A stretch of 64,000 nucleotides of DNA from Plantactinospora sp040120695 (GTDB lineage: Bacteria; Actinomycetota; Actinomycetes; Mycobacteriales; Micromonosporaceae): positions 20,912 through 84,911 of the forward strand of contig NZ_JBEEAC010000027.1 of the NCBI RefSeq assembly GCF_040120695.1, written 5' to 3'. A program made the position numbers and the translations under genes. The first letter of the stretch is position 1. Each line of letters begins with the position of its first letter. Shown one piece after another: positions 1 through 21,926 of the stretch. The notes under the pieces were generated by a model. That model did no database searches. It had not been told where the DNA came from and saw only the letters and a list, made by a program, of their open reading frames with translations.

Positions 1-14132
<14,132 letters not shown>

Positions 14133-14213
14133 GACGAGATACCGCCTCTCGCGAGCGGGTGGAAACGGTCCGGGTGGAGGTGTCAGGGCTCGCCGCGGCG
14201 GTCAGCCGTAAGC

Positions 14214-14237
14214 CGGTCAGTCGGTCAGTCGGTCAGT
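14214..14237. repeat. Intergenic tandem repeat of CGGTCAGT (three copies)
   Basis: Three perfect 8-bp copies lie between the NRPS start and the stop codon of the upstream binding-protein gene, in a stretch otherwise rich in GGTC/GTGCGCC words. Confidence 0.8.
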
Positions 14238-14268
14238 CGTGCGCCGGTCGGTCGTGCGCCGTGCGCGG

Positions 14269-15294
14269 TCAGCCGTCGCCGAGCAGCGGCAGAATCTGGT
14301 CCAGCGCGTACGGGACGCTGAGCACGGTGCTGAACGAGAGCGCGGCACCGAGCGGCGGGTCCTCGTACGGCAGGAAGACCGCCCGGTTCTGCTTCGCCAC
14401 GTCGAGAGTGGCGTAGACCCGGTCCGCCTTCACCCGCGGTTCGGCGCTGGCGTCCGAGGTGAGGAAGAGCAGCCTGTCGACGTCGACCAGGTCCAGCCGC
14501 TCGGAGCCGATCTCGGCGGCGTACTCCTTGCCGATCGCCTGCACGATGTTCTCCGGCACCGTGAAGCCGAGCTGGGTCATGAAGACCACCTTCGGATCAC
14601 TCGGTGCGAAGACGGCGTACTTGCCGGCCTCGTACGGGTCGACCACCGCGACCGTCCTGCCGGCGAAGCCGGGGTGTTCCTGCCGGGCCCTGGCGAACCG
14701 GGCGTCGACGTCGGCGATCAGCTTCTCGGCCTGCTCGGACTTGCCCAGCGCGCGGCCGGCCTGCCGGGTCATCTCCTGCCACGGTGCGGCGTAGTCGTCG
14801 AAGCCCTTCGGCTGGGCGACGGTCGGGGCGAGCTGGGAGAGCTTCTGGTACTGCTCCTTGGTCATCCCGGAGTAGAGCCCGATGATCAGATCCGGACGCA
14901 GCGCGGCGATCTTCTCGAGGTTGTAGTCGTCCCGCTCACCGACGATTTCCGGCGGGCTGCTGCCCCACAGCGGCTGCGCCCACGGCCACTTGCCGTACGG
15001 CCGCTCCAGGAACCAGTCGATCGCACCGACCGGCACGACACCGAGGGCGAGCACCGGGTCCTGGTCGCTGAGTCCGAGCGTCACCACCCGGGTGGGCGCC
15101 TTGGTGACCTCGGTGCTGCCGTACTTGTGCTCGACCGTCACCGGGAAGGTGCCACCGGCGTTCGCCGAGGACGTCGGGTCGGCGCCGTCGTCGCCACCGC
15201 CGCAGCCGGCCAGGCCGAGTACGAGGACGGCCAGCGCCGCCACCAGTCGGACGACCGGGCGTGGGCCCATCGGGCGGGCAGGTGTCGTGGACAT
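14269..15294 (-). CDS. Iron-siderophore ABC transporter substrate-binding lipoprotein
   Basis: This 341-residue protein has a signal peptide ending in the lipobox LAGC, then a FepB/FecB/FhuD-type periplasmic-binding fold with the phrase RVVTLGLSDQDPVLALG near the start of the mature domain. It should capture the ferric siderophore outside the membrane and hand it to the FecCD permeases encoded divergently at 15592-18616. ATG 15294 is chosen over an upstream in-frame start at 15429 because GAGGAG lies just ahead of it and the signal peptide follows directly. It lies upstream of the NRPS on the same strand with a 136-base gap. Two iron boxes in the divergent promoter imply iron repression. Confidence 0.93.
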   Translation of the reverse strand: MSTTPARPMGPRPVVRLVAALAVLVLGLAGCGGGDDGADPTSSANAGGTFPVTVEHKYGSTEVTKAPTRVVTLGLSDQDPVLALGVVPVGAIDWFLERPYGKWPWAQPLWGSSPPEIVGERDDYNLEKIAALRPDLIIGLYSGMTKEQYQKLSQLAPTVAQPKGFDDYAAPWQEMTRQAGRALGKSEQAEKLIADVDARFARARQEHPGFAGRTVAVVDPYEAGKYAVFAPSDPKVVFMTQLGFTVPENIVQAIGKEYAAEIGSERLDLVDVDRLLFLTSDASAEPRVKADRVYATLDVAKQNRAVFLPYEDPPLGAALSFSTVLSVPYALDQILPLLGDG

Positions 15295-15457
15295 CGGCTC
15301 CTCTTCGGTCTCTCGGGTCCCGTCGCGCCCTCGGCGAACGGGTGGAAGTACGGTCGACGGACCGGGCGCGCCGGGCCGGCTCGGAATGCGGGGTCGCACG
15401 ACGGTTGCCGGATGGTCAGGGAACGGCATCGGCGCCTGGTTCCGATGACGGTGATAG

Positions 15458-15476
15458 TAAGGTAATCCTTACCTAA
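15458..15476. promoter_or_regulatory. IdeR/DmdR-type iron box
   Basis: The 19-bp site TAAGGTAATCCTTACCTAA closely fits the DtxR/IdeR/DmdR consensus (TTAGGTTAGGCTAACCTAA type). It lies between the divergent siderophore-binding protein and permease genes and probably represses the minus-strand unit when iron is plentiful. Confidence 0.85.
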
Positions 15477-15526
15477 CCTCAACAGCTTCGCCGGAATGGA
15501 CCTCCCCAACCATCGAAGCCGTGAAC

Positions 15527-15545
15527 TAAGGTATACCTACCCTAA
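15527..15545. promoter_or_regulatory. Second IdeR/DmdR-type iron box
   Basis: The site TAAGGTATACCTACCCTAA matches the same consensus and lies 46 bases ahead of the permease start at 15592. The pair of sites suggests that each divergent promoter has its own operator. Confidence 0.8.
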
Positions 15546-15591
15546 GAAGCGAACGCCCTGCACGTTGCGCCGAACGAATCCCGAGGACCGT

Positions 15592-16662
15592 GTGACAATC
15601 GACCAGGCGCCACCGGTGCGCCGACCCGCGCCCGCCCGGACGGCGGGTCACCGACCCGCTCGCCCGGTCGGGTACTTCCTGGTCGCCACGATCGTCCTGA
15701 TCGCCCTCTCCCTGCTCTCCGTGGCGGTGGGCAGCCGGCAGATCCCGCTGGACCAGGTGGTGCAGACCCTCGTCGACCGGGCCGGCGCGCGGGTCGGCGC
15801 CCCGCAGATCGAGGCGATCGTCTGGGGCGTACGCCTGCCGCGCACCGTGCTCGGCCTGCTGGTCGGGATGGCCCTGGGCCTCTCCGGTGCCCTGATGCAG
15901 GGGCTGACCCGCAACCCGCTCGCCGATCCCGGCCTGCTCGGCGTCAGCGCCGGTGCCGCGCTCGGCATCGTCGTCGCGATCGCCTGGTTCGGCATCGCCA
16001 CGCTCTACGGCTACATCTGGTTCGCCTTCGCCGGTGCCCTGCTGGCCAGCGTGGTGGTCTACCTGCTCGGCGGACTCGGCCGGGGCGGCTCGACCCCGGT
16101 CAAGGTGGCGCTGGCCGGCATCGCGATCACCTTCCTGCTCAACTCGGTGACCAGCGCCGTCGTGCTGCGCGACCCGGAGGCGTTGAACCGCTACCGGTTC
16201 TGGGCGGCCGGCTCGCTCAACGGGCCGGGCTTCGGCACCATCACCCAACTGCTGCCGTTCCTGGCCGTCGGCGCCATCCTCGCGCTGGCCGCCGCACCGG
16301 CGCTGAACAGCCTCGCACTCGGCGACGACGTCGCGGCCGCGCTGGGCCGCCGGGTCGGACTGGTACGTCTGCAGGGCACCCTGGCGGTGACCCTGCTCGC
16401 CGGGGCCGCGGTCGCGGTCGCCGGGTCGATCGTCTTCATCGGCCTGGTGGTGCCGCACGTGGCCCGCCTGATCACCGGCCCCAACCACCGCTGGCTGCTG
16501 CCGTTCACCATGGTGCTCGCGCCGAGCCTGCTGCTGCTGGCCGACATCGTCGGTCGGGTCGTCGCCCGACCGAGCGAGGTCGGTGTCGGCATCATCGCCG
16601 CGTTCATCGGCGGCCCGTTCTTCATCATGCTGGTCCGGCGCCGCCGGCTCGCGGAGCTCTGA
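15592..16662 (+). CDS. FecCD-family siderophore ABC permease (first subunit)
   Basis: This roughly 356-residue integral membrane protein of the FecCD family has about nine to ten hydrophobic segments and family phrases such as GLTRNPLADPGLLGVSAGA and a late FIGLVVPHVAR segment. GTG 15592 is preferred to an upstream ATG at 15496 because the longer reading would run across the second iron box, and GAGGA precedes the GTG. It is the first gene of a plus-strand operon with 16668 and 17735, encoding the inner-membrane importer that works with the divergent lipoprotein. The iron box just upstream predicts iron-dependent repression. Confidence 0.93.
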   Translation: MTIDQAPPVRRPAPARTAGHRPARPVGYFLVATIVLIALSLLSVAVGSRQIPLDQVVQTLVDRAGARVGAPQIEAIVWGVRLPRTVLGLLVGMALGLSGALMQGLTRNPLADPGLLGVSAGAALGIVVAIAWFGIATLYGYIWFAFAGALLASVVVYLLGGLGRGGSTPVKVALAGIAITFLLNSVTSAVVLRDPEALNRYRFWAAGSLNGPGFGTITQLLPFLAVGAILALAAAPALNSLALGDDVAAALGRRVGLVRLQGTLAVTLLAGAAVAVAGSIVFIGLVVPHVARLITGPNHRWLLPFTMVLAPSLLLLADIVGRVVARPSEVGVGIIAAFIGGPFFIMLVRRRRLAEL

Positions 16663-16667
16663 TCGGG

Positions 16668-17732
16668 GTGACCCTCCTCGACCTGCGCCGCACCGGCGGG
16701 CGTACCGCGTTCCGGATCAACCGGCCACCGGTCTCCGGCGTGCTCCTGGTCCGGTTGCTGCTCTGCTGCCTCGGGCTCGTCGTGCTGACGTTCGTGGTCT
16801 TCTGCGTCGGCATCGCCACCGGCGACTACCCGGTCAGCCCGCTGGAGGTGGTCCCCGCGCTCTGGGGTTCCGGCGATGCGGGCCAGGTCTTCATCGTGCG
16901 GGAGCTGCGGCTGCCCCGGGCGCTGACCGCCGTACTCGCCGGTGCCGCGTTCGCCGTCTCGGGGGCGATCTTCCAGACCATCACCCGCAACCCACTGGCC
17001 AGCCCCGACATGATCGGCATCAACGCCGGTGCCACCACCGCCGTGGTGGCCGCCATCGTGCTCGGCGGCGCCGGACTGAGCCTGCCGGCGCTGGGCCTGA
17101 TCGGCGGGCTGGCCACCGCCGCGCTGATCTACCTGCTGGCCTGGCGGCGCGGCGCCACCGGCTACCGGATCGTCCTGGTCGGCATCGCCGTCTCCTGGAT
17201 GTGCACCAGCGCCACCGACTACCTGCTGACCCGGGCCCAGTTGGCCGAGGCACAGGCGGCGCTCGGCTGGCTGGTCGGCAACCTCAGCGGCCGCGGCTGG
17301 GAGACGGTCCGCCCGCTCTCCGCCGCGGTGCTGGTACTGCTGCCCGCCGGGATGCTGCTCGGGCGGTGGAGCCGGACCCTGCACCTCGGCGACGACGTGG
17401 CGCAGGGCCTGGGCATCCCGGTGCAACGGGCTCGACTCTGCCTGGTGCTGGTCGGCGTCGCGATGGTCGCGTTCGCCACCGCCGCCACCGGGCCGGTGCT
17501 GTTCGTGGCACTGGCCGCACCACAGGTCGCCCAGCGGTTGGCGGGGCTCCCCGCGCCACCGCTGCTGACGTCGGCGCTCACCGGGGCGTTGATGGTCTCC
17601 GCCAGCGACCTGGTGGCCCGCTGGCTCATCCCCGACGTCGACCTCCCGGTCGGCGTGGTCACCGGGGCGCTCGGCGCGGCGTTCCTGCTCTGGCTACTCG
17701 TCCGGACCAACCGCGCCGGTTCTGGAGGCTGA
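16668..17732 (+). CDS. FecCD-family siderophore ABC permease (second subunit)
   Basis: This 354-residue polytopic membrane protein has the FecCD signature TRNPLASPDMIGINAGA and the conserved ATGPVLFVALAAPQVAQ segment. It starts with GTG only five bases after the stop of the first permease, so the two are translationally linked and should form the heterodimeric channel. As is usual for actinobacterial siderophore importers, it is the paralogue that directly precedes the ATPase. Confidence 0.93.
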   Translation: MTLLDLRRTGGRTAFRINRPPVSGVLLVRLLLCCLGLVVLTFVVFCVGIATGDYPVSPLEVVPALWGSGDAGQVFIVRELRLPRALTAVLAGAAFAVSGAIFQTITRNPLASPDMIGINAGATTAVVAAIVLGGAGLSLPALGLIGGLATAALIYLLAWRRGATGYRIVLVGIAVSWMCTSATDYLLTRAQLAEAQAALGWLVGNLSGRGWETVRPLSAAVLVLLPAGMLLGRWSRTLHLGDDVAQGLGIPVQRARLCLVLVGVAMVAFATAATGPVLFVALAAPQVAQRLAGLPAPPLLTSALTGALMVSASDLVARWLIPDVDLPVGVVTGALGAAFLLWLLVRTNRAGSGG

Positions 17733-17734
17733 AG

Positions 17735-18616
17735 ATGACCGTGGACCTGACCATCGCCGACGCCACCCTCGACGCCCCGCCGTCGAGCGCCGCCGGGCAA
17801 CCCGAGCTGCGGGCCGAACGGCTGCGCCTGGCGTACGGCGACCGGGTGGTCGTCGACGATCTCGACCTGGTGATACCGGCGGGCCGGATCAGTGTGATCG
17901 TCGGCGCCAACGCCTGCGGCAAGTCGACCCTGCTGCGGGCGCTGGCCCGGCTGCTCAACCCGACGGCCGGCAGCGTCCAGCTCGACGGCCGGGCGATCCA
18001 CTCCCTGCCCACCCGGCAGGTGGCTCGGCAGGTGGGGATCCTGCCGCAGTCCCCGATCGCCCCGGACGGTCTGACCGTGATCGACCTGGTCGGTCGGGGC
18101 CGCTCGCCGCACCAGACGTGGTGGCGGCAGTGGTCGCTGGACGACGAGCGGGCGGTCTCCGATGCGCTAGCCGCGACCGGGGTCACCGAGCTGGCCGGCC
18201 GGCCGGTGGACGAGCTCTCCGGTGGGCAGCGGCAACGGGCCTGGATCGCCATGGCGGTGGCCCAGCAGACCCCGGTGCTGCTGCTGGACGAGCCGACCAC
18301 GTTCCTGGACCTGGCGCACCAGGTCGACGTACTCGATCTGGTGGTGGACCTGAACCGGCGGGACGGCCGCACCGTGGTGATGGTGTTGCACGACCTCAAC
18401 CAGGCGTGCCGGTACGCCGACCACGTGATCGCGATGAAGAGCGGCCGGATCGTCGCGCAGGGCGAACCGTCGAGGGTGGTCACCGCCGAGGTGGTCGACG
18501 AGGTCTTCGGCCTGCGGTGCGAGGTGAGCACCGACCCGCTGACCGGCACTCCGCTGGTGATCCCGACCAGCCGGCACCACCCCCGGCCGCTGGTGCCGGT
18601 GGCCGTCGGCGTCTGA
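17735..18616 (+). CDS. Siderophore ABC transporter ATP-binding protein
   Basis: This 293-residue FecE/FepC-type ATPase has Walker A GANACGKST, the signature LSGGQRQRAWIAMAVAQ, Walker B LLLDEPTTFLDL, and an H-loop in VLHDLNQACRYADHV. It starts three bases after the second permease stop, with TGGAGG overlapping that end, and completes the import operon. It would energise ferric-siderophore uptake. Behind it lies the structured repeat at 18674, which may act as a terminator. Confidence 0.95.
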   Translation: MTVDLTIADATLDAPPSSAAGQPELRAERLRLAYGDRVVVDDLDLVIPAGRISVIVGANACGKSTLLRALARLLNPTAGSVQLDGRAIHSLPTRQVARQVGILPQSPIAPDGLTVIDLVGRGRSPHQTWWRQWSLDDERAVSDALAATGVTELAGRPVDELSGGQRQRAWIAMAVAQQTPVLLLDEPTTFLDLAHQVDVLDLVVDLNRRDGRTVVMVLHDLNQACRYADHVIAMKSGRIVAQGEPSRVVTAEVVDEVFGLRCEVSTDPLTGTPLVIPTSRHHPRPLVPVAVGV

Positions 18617-18673
18617 TGGTCCGGTCAGGACCCCGCAGACGACCCGGCGGCCACCGTCCCCGCACCGGCGGTG

Positions 18674-18769
18674 ATCAGTGAACTTTTTCAACCTCCCGTT
18701 GCGGTCCGTCGGAGCGCAAGCTCGGACGCGGTGTGTGAGCGCCGCGCGGTTCAGGTTGAAACAGGTTCA
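18674..18769 (-). repeat. Structured dispersed repeat, copy 1 (begins at a stop codon)
   Basis: On the minus strand this roughly 95-bp element begins with the TGA of the small secreted-protein gene and is nearly identical to 29786-29881. The core is bounded by TTCAACCT and AGGTTGAA, which can pair as an outer stem. Inner stems CGCGG/CCGCG and GTCCG/CGGAC are possible, giving a three-way-junction-like fold. A role as terminator or structured 3' UTR, or as a small mobile repeat, is inference. Confidence 0.85.
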
Positions 18770-19078
18770 GGCGCTGGCGCAGGTCGTCGTCGCGAGGTAG
18801 GGCCCGGTGTTGCTGTGCGGGTAGTACAGCGCGAGCGTGGTCGCCGGCCGGGTACCCGCCGGGCAGGTCTCGGAGAAGACCCAGCGCGGGGTGAACGGAT
18901 CCGGCGCGCAGTGGTAAATCCGCTGGTCGTGCTCGATCGGGTAGCGGCCGTACATTTTAAGACCGTCGGCGCTGCACGGTTGGGCCTGTGCGGCCTGGGC
19001 CGGTACGACGGTGAGCCCGACCGCCGCGCCGGCCCCGACGATCGCGACCACCGCGATCCGGGTGGCGAACTTCCTCAT
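18767..19078 (-). CDS. Small secreted protein of unknown function
   Basis: This 103-residue protein has a clear Sec signal peptide (hydrophobic stretch about residues 8-25, AQA-type cleavage region) and a mature part of about 75 residues with four Cys (CSADG, YHCAPD, ETCPAG, TTCASA), probably two disulfides. ATG 19078 follows a strong GGGGAGG site. I do not recognise a family. It is convergent with the siderophore importer and has no iron box, so a link to siderophore biology is not supported. Its stop codon is the first base triplet of the structured repeat. Confidence 0.8.
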   Translation of the reverse strand: MRKFATRIAVVAIVGAGAAVGLTVVPAQAAQAQPCSADGLKMYGRYPIEHDQRIYHCAPDPFTPRWVFSETCPAGTRPATTLALYYPHSNTGPYLATTTCASA

Positions 19079-19349
19079 GGGATCCTCCCCTTCCGCACTC
19101 CCATCGATGACGGGATCGTTGGGTAATTAAACAAACTCGGGGCGGCTCAGCACAATAAGATCCCTCGATGTCCAGGTGGAAAGCCGCCCCTGGACGGGAA
19201 GGCATAGCACGCGGGCCGGTCGCGGGTGCGAATGGCCCGCATGACCTCCGGGGCGACCAGCGCGGTGGATGGCCTACCGGGCTCCGCCCTACACCCCGCA
19301 CTCCGGCCAAGCGGGGCCAGTGGCCCGGCGCGACGCGTCACTCACGGGG

Positions 19350-19691
19350 TCAACTTCGGAACATCGGATCGCCGAAGGACGACCTCGGGCCACCACCGGC
19401 GACCGCGGCCTCGATGCAGTCGAGCCGGGCCCGGATCTCTTCGAGTTGGGCGAGGATCGCCACCTGCGGCTCGGCCACCGCACTGGACGCGGTACCGGCC
19501 GCAGCTGCGGGCGGCGCGGCTGCGGGGGCCCGGTGCCCACGCAGTGCCGCCAACTCCTCCGTCAGTGCGGAGATGGTGCTCTCGACCTGGTCCAGGAACT
19601 CGTCGACCTCCTGCTCGTCGTAGCCGCGTCGACCGAGCGGTGGCTTCCGGAAGGCGACGCTGCGGATGTCCGACGGAGTGAGGTGGGGCAT
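19350..19691 (-). CDS. DivIVA-domain protein
   Basis: This 113-residue protein begins with a DivIVA/Wag31-type N-terminal motif: LTPSDIRSVAF, then a GRRGYDEQEVDEFLDQVE helix. This is followed by an Ala/Pro-rich linker and a short second helix. DivIVA N-termini bind negatively curved membrane and polar growth sites, and short proteins of this kind are common in actinomycetes beside the full-length Wag31. ATG 19691 is chosen because GGGAGG precedes it and the conserved MPHLTPSDI start fits. It is far shorter than true Wag31, so a direct role in polar growth is uncertain. Confidence 0.88.
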   Translation of the reverse strand: MPHLTPSDIRSVAFRKPPLGRRGYDEQEVDEFLDQVESTISALTEELAALRGHRAPAAAPPAAAAGTASSAVAEPQVAILAQLEEIRARLDCIEAAVAGGGPRSSFGDPMFRS

Positions 19692-19860
19692 GTGCGAGCC
19701 TCCCGGTCTGAACTGACGATTTTGTAGTGGACCTCGAAGGTATCGACGTCGGACAAGGGGCGGGCAGACGGCGGGCACCGATGACCGGACGACGGTCCGG
19801 AATGCTGATGATCCGCCATTAGACTGGGCCGGCCGCGGTTCGTCGACGGGGAGGACGGCG

Positions 19861-20292
19861 ATGACCTACTACGTGGAGATTCCGGTCGACGACGACAGCA
19901 GCGTGCTCGTCGAGGTGACCCACCAGGTCACCGGGGTCGCTCCGGCCGGTCGCCCCCGCGAGGTGGTGGCCCGGCTGTCGGAGACGTTCGGTGAGGCGTT
20001 CGACCGGTTCCACCGGCTGGCCCAGAGCGCCGCCGCACGGGCCCGCGACGCTGGCGGGGCCGACCGGGTGGCGATCGAATTCGGTCTCAAGGTCGCCGCG
20101 AAGGGCGGTTTCGTGGTCGCCGAGACTACCGGCGAGGCTCACATGAAGGTCACCTTCGAGTGGAACCGCCACACCGGACCAAGACCCGGCACGGCCGAGC
20201 CGGACGAGGGCGCCCCGGACGGGTCGACCGCAGAGCCGGACCACTCGCCGGACCCATCGGCGGGCCCGGACCCGTCGGCCCTCGCCGGCTGA
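19861..20292 (+). CDS. Trypsin-co-occurring domain protein (TRYPCO1 / CU044_2847-like)
   Basis: This 143-residue cytoplasmic protein has a compact N-terminal beta/alpha domain: an MTYYVEIPVDDDSSVLVEV strand pair, a helix, then VAIEFGLKVAAKGGFVVAET. It matches my recollection of the TRYPCO1 domain, found alone or beside trypsin-like and conflict-system proteins. The last 45 residues are a low-complexity Pro/Asp/Ser/Gly tail. A GGGGAGGA site precedes ATG 19861. No trypsin-like or effector gene is adjacent, so the biological role is open. Confidence 0.7.
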   Translation: MTYYVEIPVDDDSSVLVEVTHQVTGVAPAGRPREVVARLSETFGEAFDRFHRLAQSAAARARDAGGADRVAIEFGLKVAAKGGFVVAETTGEAHMKVTFEWNRHTGPRPGTAEPDEGAPDGSTAEPDHSPDPSAGPDPSALAG

Positions 20293-20314
20293 CCGGGCCC
20301 GGTCAGCCGGCGAG
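20281..20314. terminator. Perfect 17-bp palindromic bidirectional terminator candidate
   Basis: Positions 20281-20297 and 20298-20314 are exact reverse complements. The hairpin spans the stop of the TRYPCO1-like gene and lies just before the converging stop of the ornithine monooxygenase. Confidence 0.8.
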
Positions 20315-20331
20315 GGGTAAGCCGTACCGGG

Positions 20332-21684
20332 TCAGGCGGGGCCGGAGGCACCGGCGTACTCGGGTTCGCGGTCGGGTGTCGACACGGCGGAGCGGACGCA
20401 GATCGAGTCGAGGATCTCGGCGGCCCGCACGGCGGTGTTGGAGAGCAGCGAGGAGGAGATGCCGTGGCTGTGCTCGGTACCGCCCTGGAGGTAGATGCCG
20501 GCCCGTACCTCCGGTCGGGTCCGCAGCCGGTAGTCGCGGTCCACCCGGGGCCGCCCGGCGTCGTCCCGCAGGCACACCTGCGCCGCCTCGCCGAGCAGCT
20601 CGAAGGGGTCGACCGGCCGGTATCCGGTGGCGAAGACCACCACGTCGGCGTCGAGCACCCTCCGCTCGCCGGTCACCAGCGACTCCAGCACCATCCGCAC
20701 CCCCGTCGGGGTGCGGACCGTCTCGACCGGCCGCGACAGGTTCAGCACCCGGAGCCGTTCGATGCCCCGGACCTTCTCCTGGTAGACGCGTCGGTACAGC
20801 TCGTCGATGAGTTCGGCGTCGACCACCGAGTAGTTGGTGTTGCCATGGTAGGCGAGCATCGACTCCTTCACCTCCGGCGGTGCCGTGAAGTACTCCTGCA
20901 CCGCCGCCGGGTCGAAGATCCGGTTGGCGAACGAGCTGTCGTCTGCCGGACTGTAGCCGTACCGGGAGAAGACCGCGCAGACCTCGGCGGCGGGGAACTC
21001 GCGGTGCAGGTGGTCGACGGCCTCGGCCGCGCTCTGCCCGGCACCGACCACGACGAACCGGGACGGGGCCGCCGGCACCAGGCCGCGTAGGTTCGGCAGC
21101 AGGTCGCGGCTGTGCCAGACCCGGGTGTCCAGGGTGATGCCCTCCGGCAGGTACGGCCGCAGCCCCACCCCCAGCACCAGGTTGCGGGCCCGGTAGCCGA
21201 CGGGGGCGGCGGAGCACGGGCCGGCCTGGGCCAGCACCTCGAAGTGGTCGAGTTCGCCGTCCCGCCAGACCGGGCGTACGTCGACCACGTCGTGCCCGTA
21301 GCGGACCATGTCGTCGACCTGCGCCGCCGCCCATTCGAGGTAGTCGTGGAACTCGACCCGGGACGGGAAGAGGTTCTTGTGGTTGATGAAGTCGATCAGC
21401 CGACCCCGGCTCTGCAGGTAGCAGAGGAAGCTGAACCCGCTGGCCGGGTTCCGCAGCGTCACCAGGTCCTTCAGGAACGACACCTGCATGGTGGCGTCGT
21501 CGAGCAGCATCCCCCGGTGCCAGCCGAAGCCGGCCTGGCGCTCCAGGAAGACCGCGCTGTCGATCCGGCCCGGGCCGGCGGCGGCCTCCCGGATGGCGAT
21601 GGCCAGGGCGAGGTTCGACGGACCGAAGCCGATGCCGAGGAGATCGTGGACCTGGGAGTCGTCGCTGCGATTGGTTCGTGACAT
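20332..21684 (-). CDS. L-ornithine N5-monooxygenase (SidA/PvdA/CchB family)
   Basis: This 450-residue flavin-dependent N-hydroxylase would make N5-hydroxyornithine from L-ornithine, FAD, NADPH and O2. It has the FAD motif GIGFGPSNLALA near residue 17, the NADPH motif GAGQSAAEAV around residue 220, and the late ATGYRP motif of the family. The long KNLFPSRVEFHDYLEWAA segment is also typical. It is divergent from the formyltransferase, with a near-perfect iron box between them. It supplies the hydroxamate precursor for the NRPS at 1-14132, whose module 3 code reads as hydroxyornithine. Confidence 0.95.
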   Translation of the reverse strand: MSRTNRSDDSQVHDLLGIGFGPSNLALAIAIREAAAGPGRIDSAVFLERQAGFGWHRGMLLDDATMQVSFLKDLVTLRNPASGFSFLCYLQSRGRLIDFINHKNLFPSRVEFHDYLEWAAAQVDDMVRYGHDVVDVRPVWRDGELDHFEVLAQAGPCSAAPVGYRARNLVLGVGLRPYLPEGITLDTRVWHSRDLLPNLRGLVPAAPSRFVVVGAGQSAAEAVDHLHREFPAAEVCAVFSRYGYSPADDSSFANRIFDPAAVQEYFTAPPEVKESMLAYHGNTNYSVVDAELIDELYRRVYQEKVRGIERLRVLNLSRPVETVRTPTGVRMVLESLVTGERRVLDADVVVFATGYRPVDPFELLGEAAQVCLRDDAGRPRVDRDYRLRTRPEVRAGIYLQGGTEHSHGISSSLLSNTAVRAAEILDSICVRSAVSTPDREPEYAGASGPA

Positions 21685-21785
21685 ACCTGTCCCATCAGTC
21701 TGCCGGCCGGTCGGCGGCGTGGTGGAGGACGTGGATCCGTGCGGACGAGGTGCGGCTGGCGCGGACGGTCGACCATCCGCAGCAT

Positions 21786-21804
21786 TTAGGTTAGGCTAAC
21801 CTAC
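21786..21804. promoter_or_regulatory. Near-perfect IdeR/DmdR iron box
   Basis: TTAGGTTAGGCTAACCTAC differs at only one position from the ideal 19-bp palindrome. It lies between the divergent monooxygenase and formyltransferase genes and should shut both off when iron is sufficient. Confidence 0.93.
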
Positions 21805-21926
21805 ACCATGGTCAAGGACAATATGGACCACCTGACCAGTGCGAACCGCACGGGAACGCAGGCCCGAAAGGGCTGATCGGAACGCGCGACCGGGGCAAGA
21901 CGAACCAACCGTAGAGGAGACCGTCG

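Noticed and set aside
19079..19349. A tRNA or small RNA in the 271-base gap before the DivIVA gene
   Set aside because: No cloverleaf or conserved tRNA arms were found; only the promoter side of the small secreted gene is plausible.
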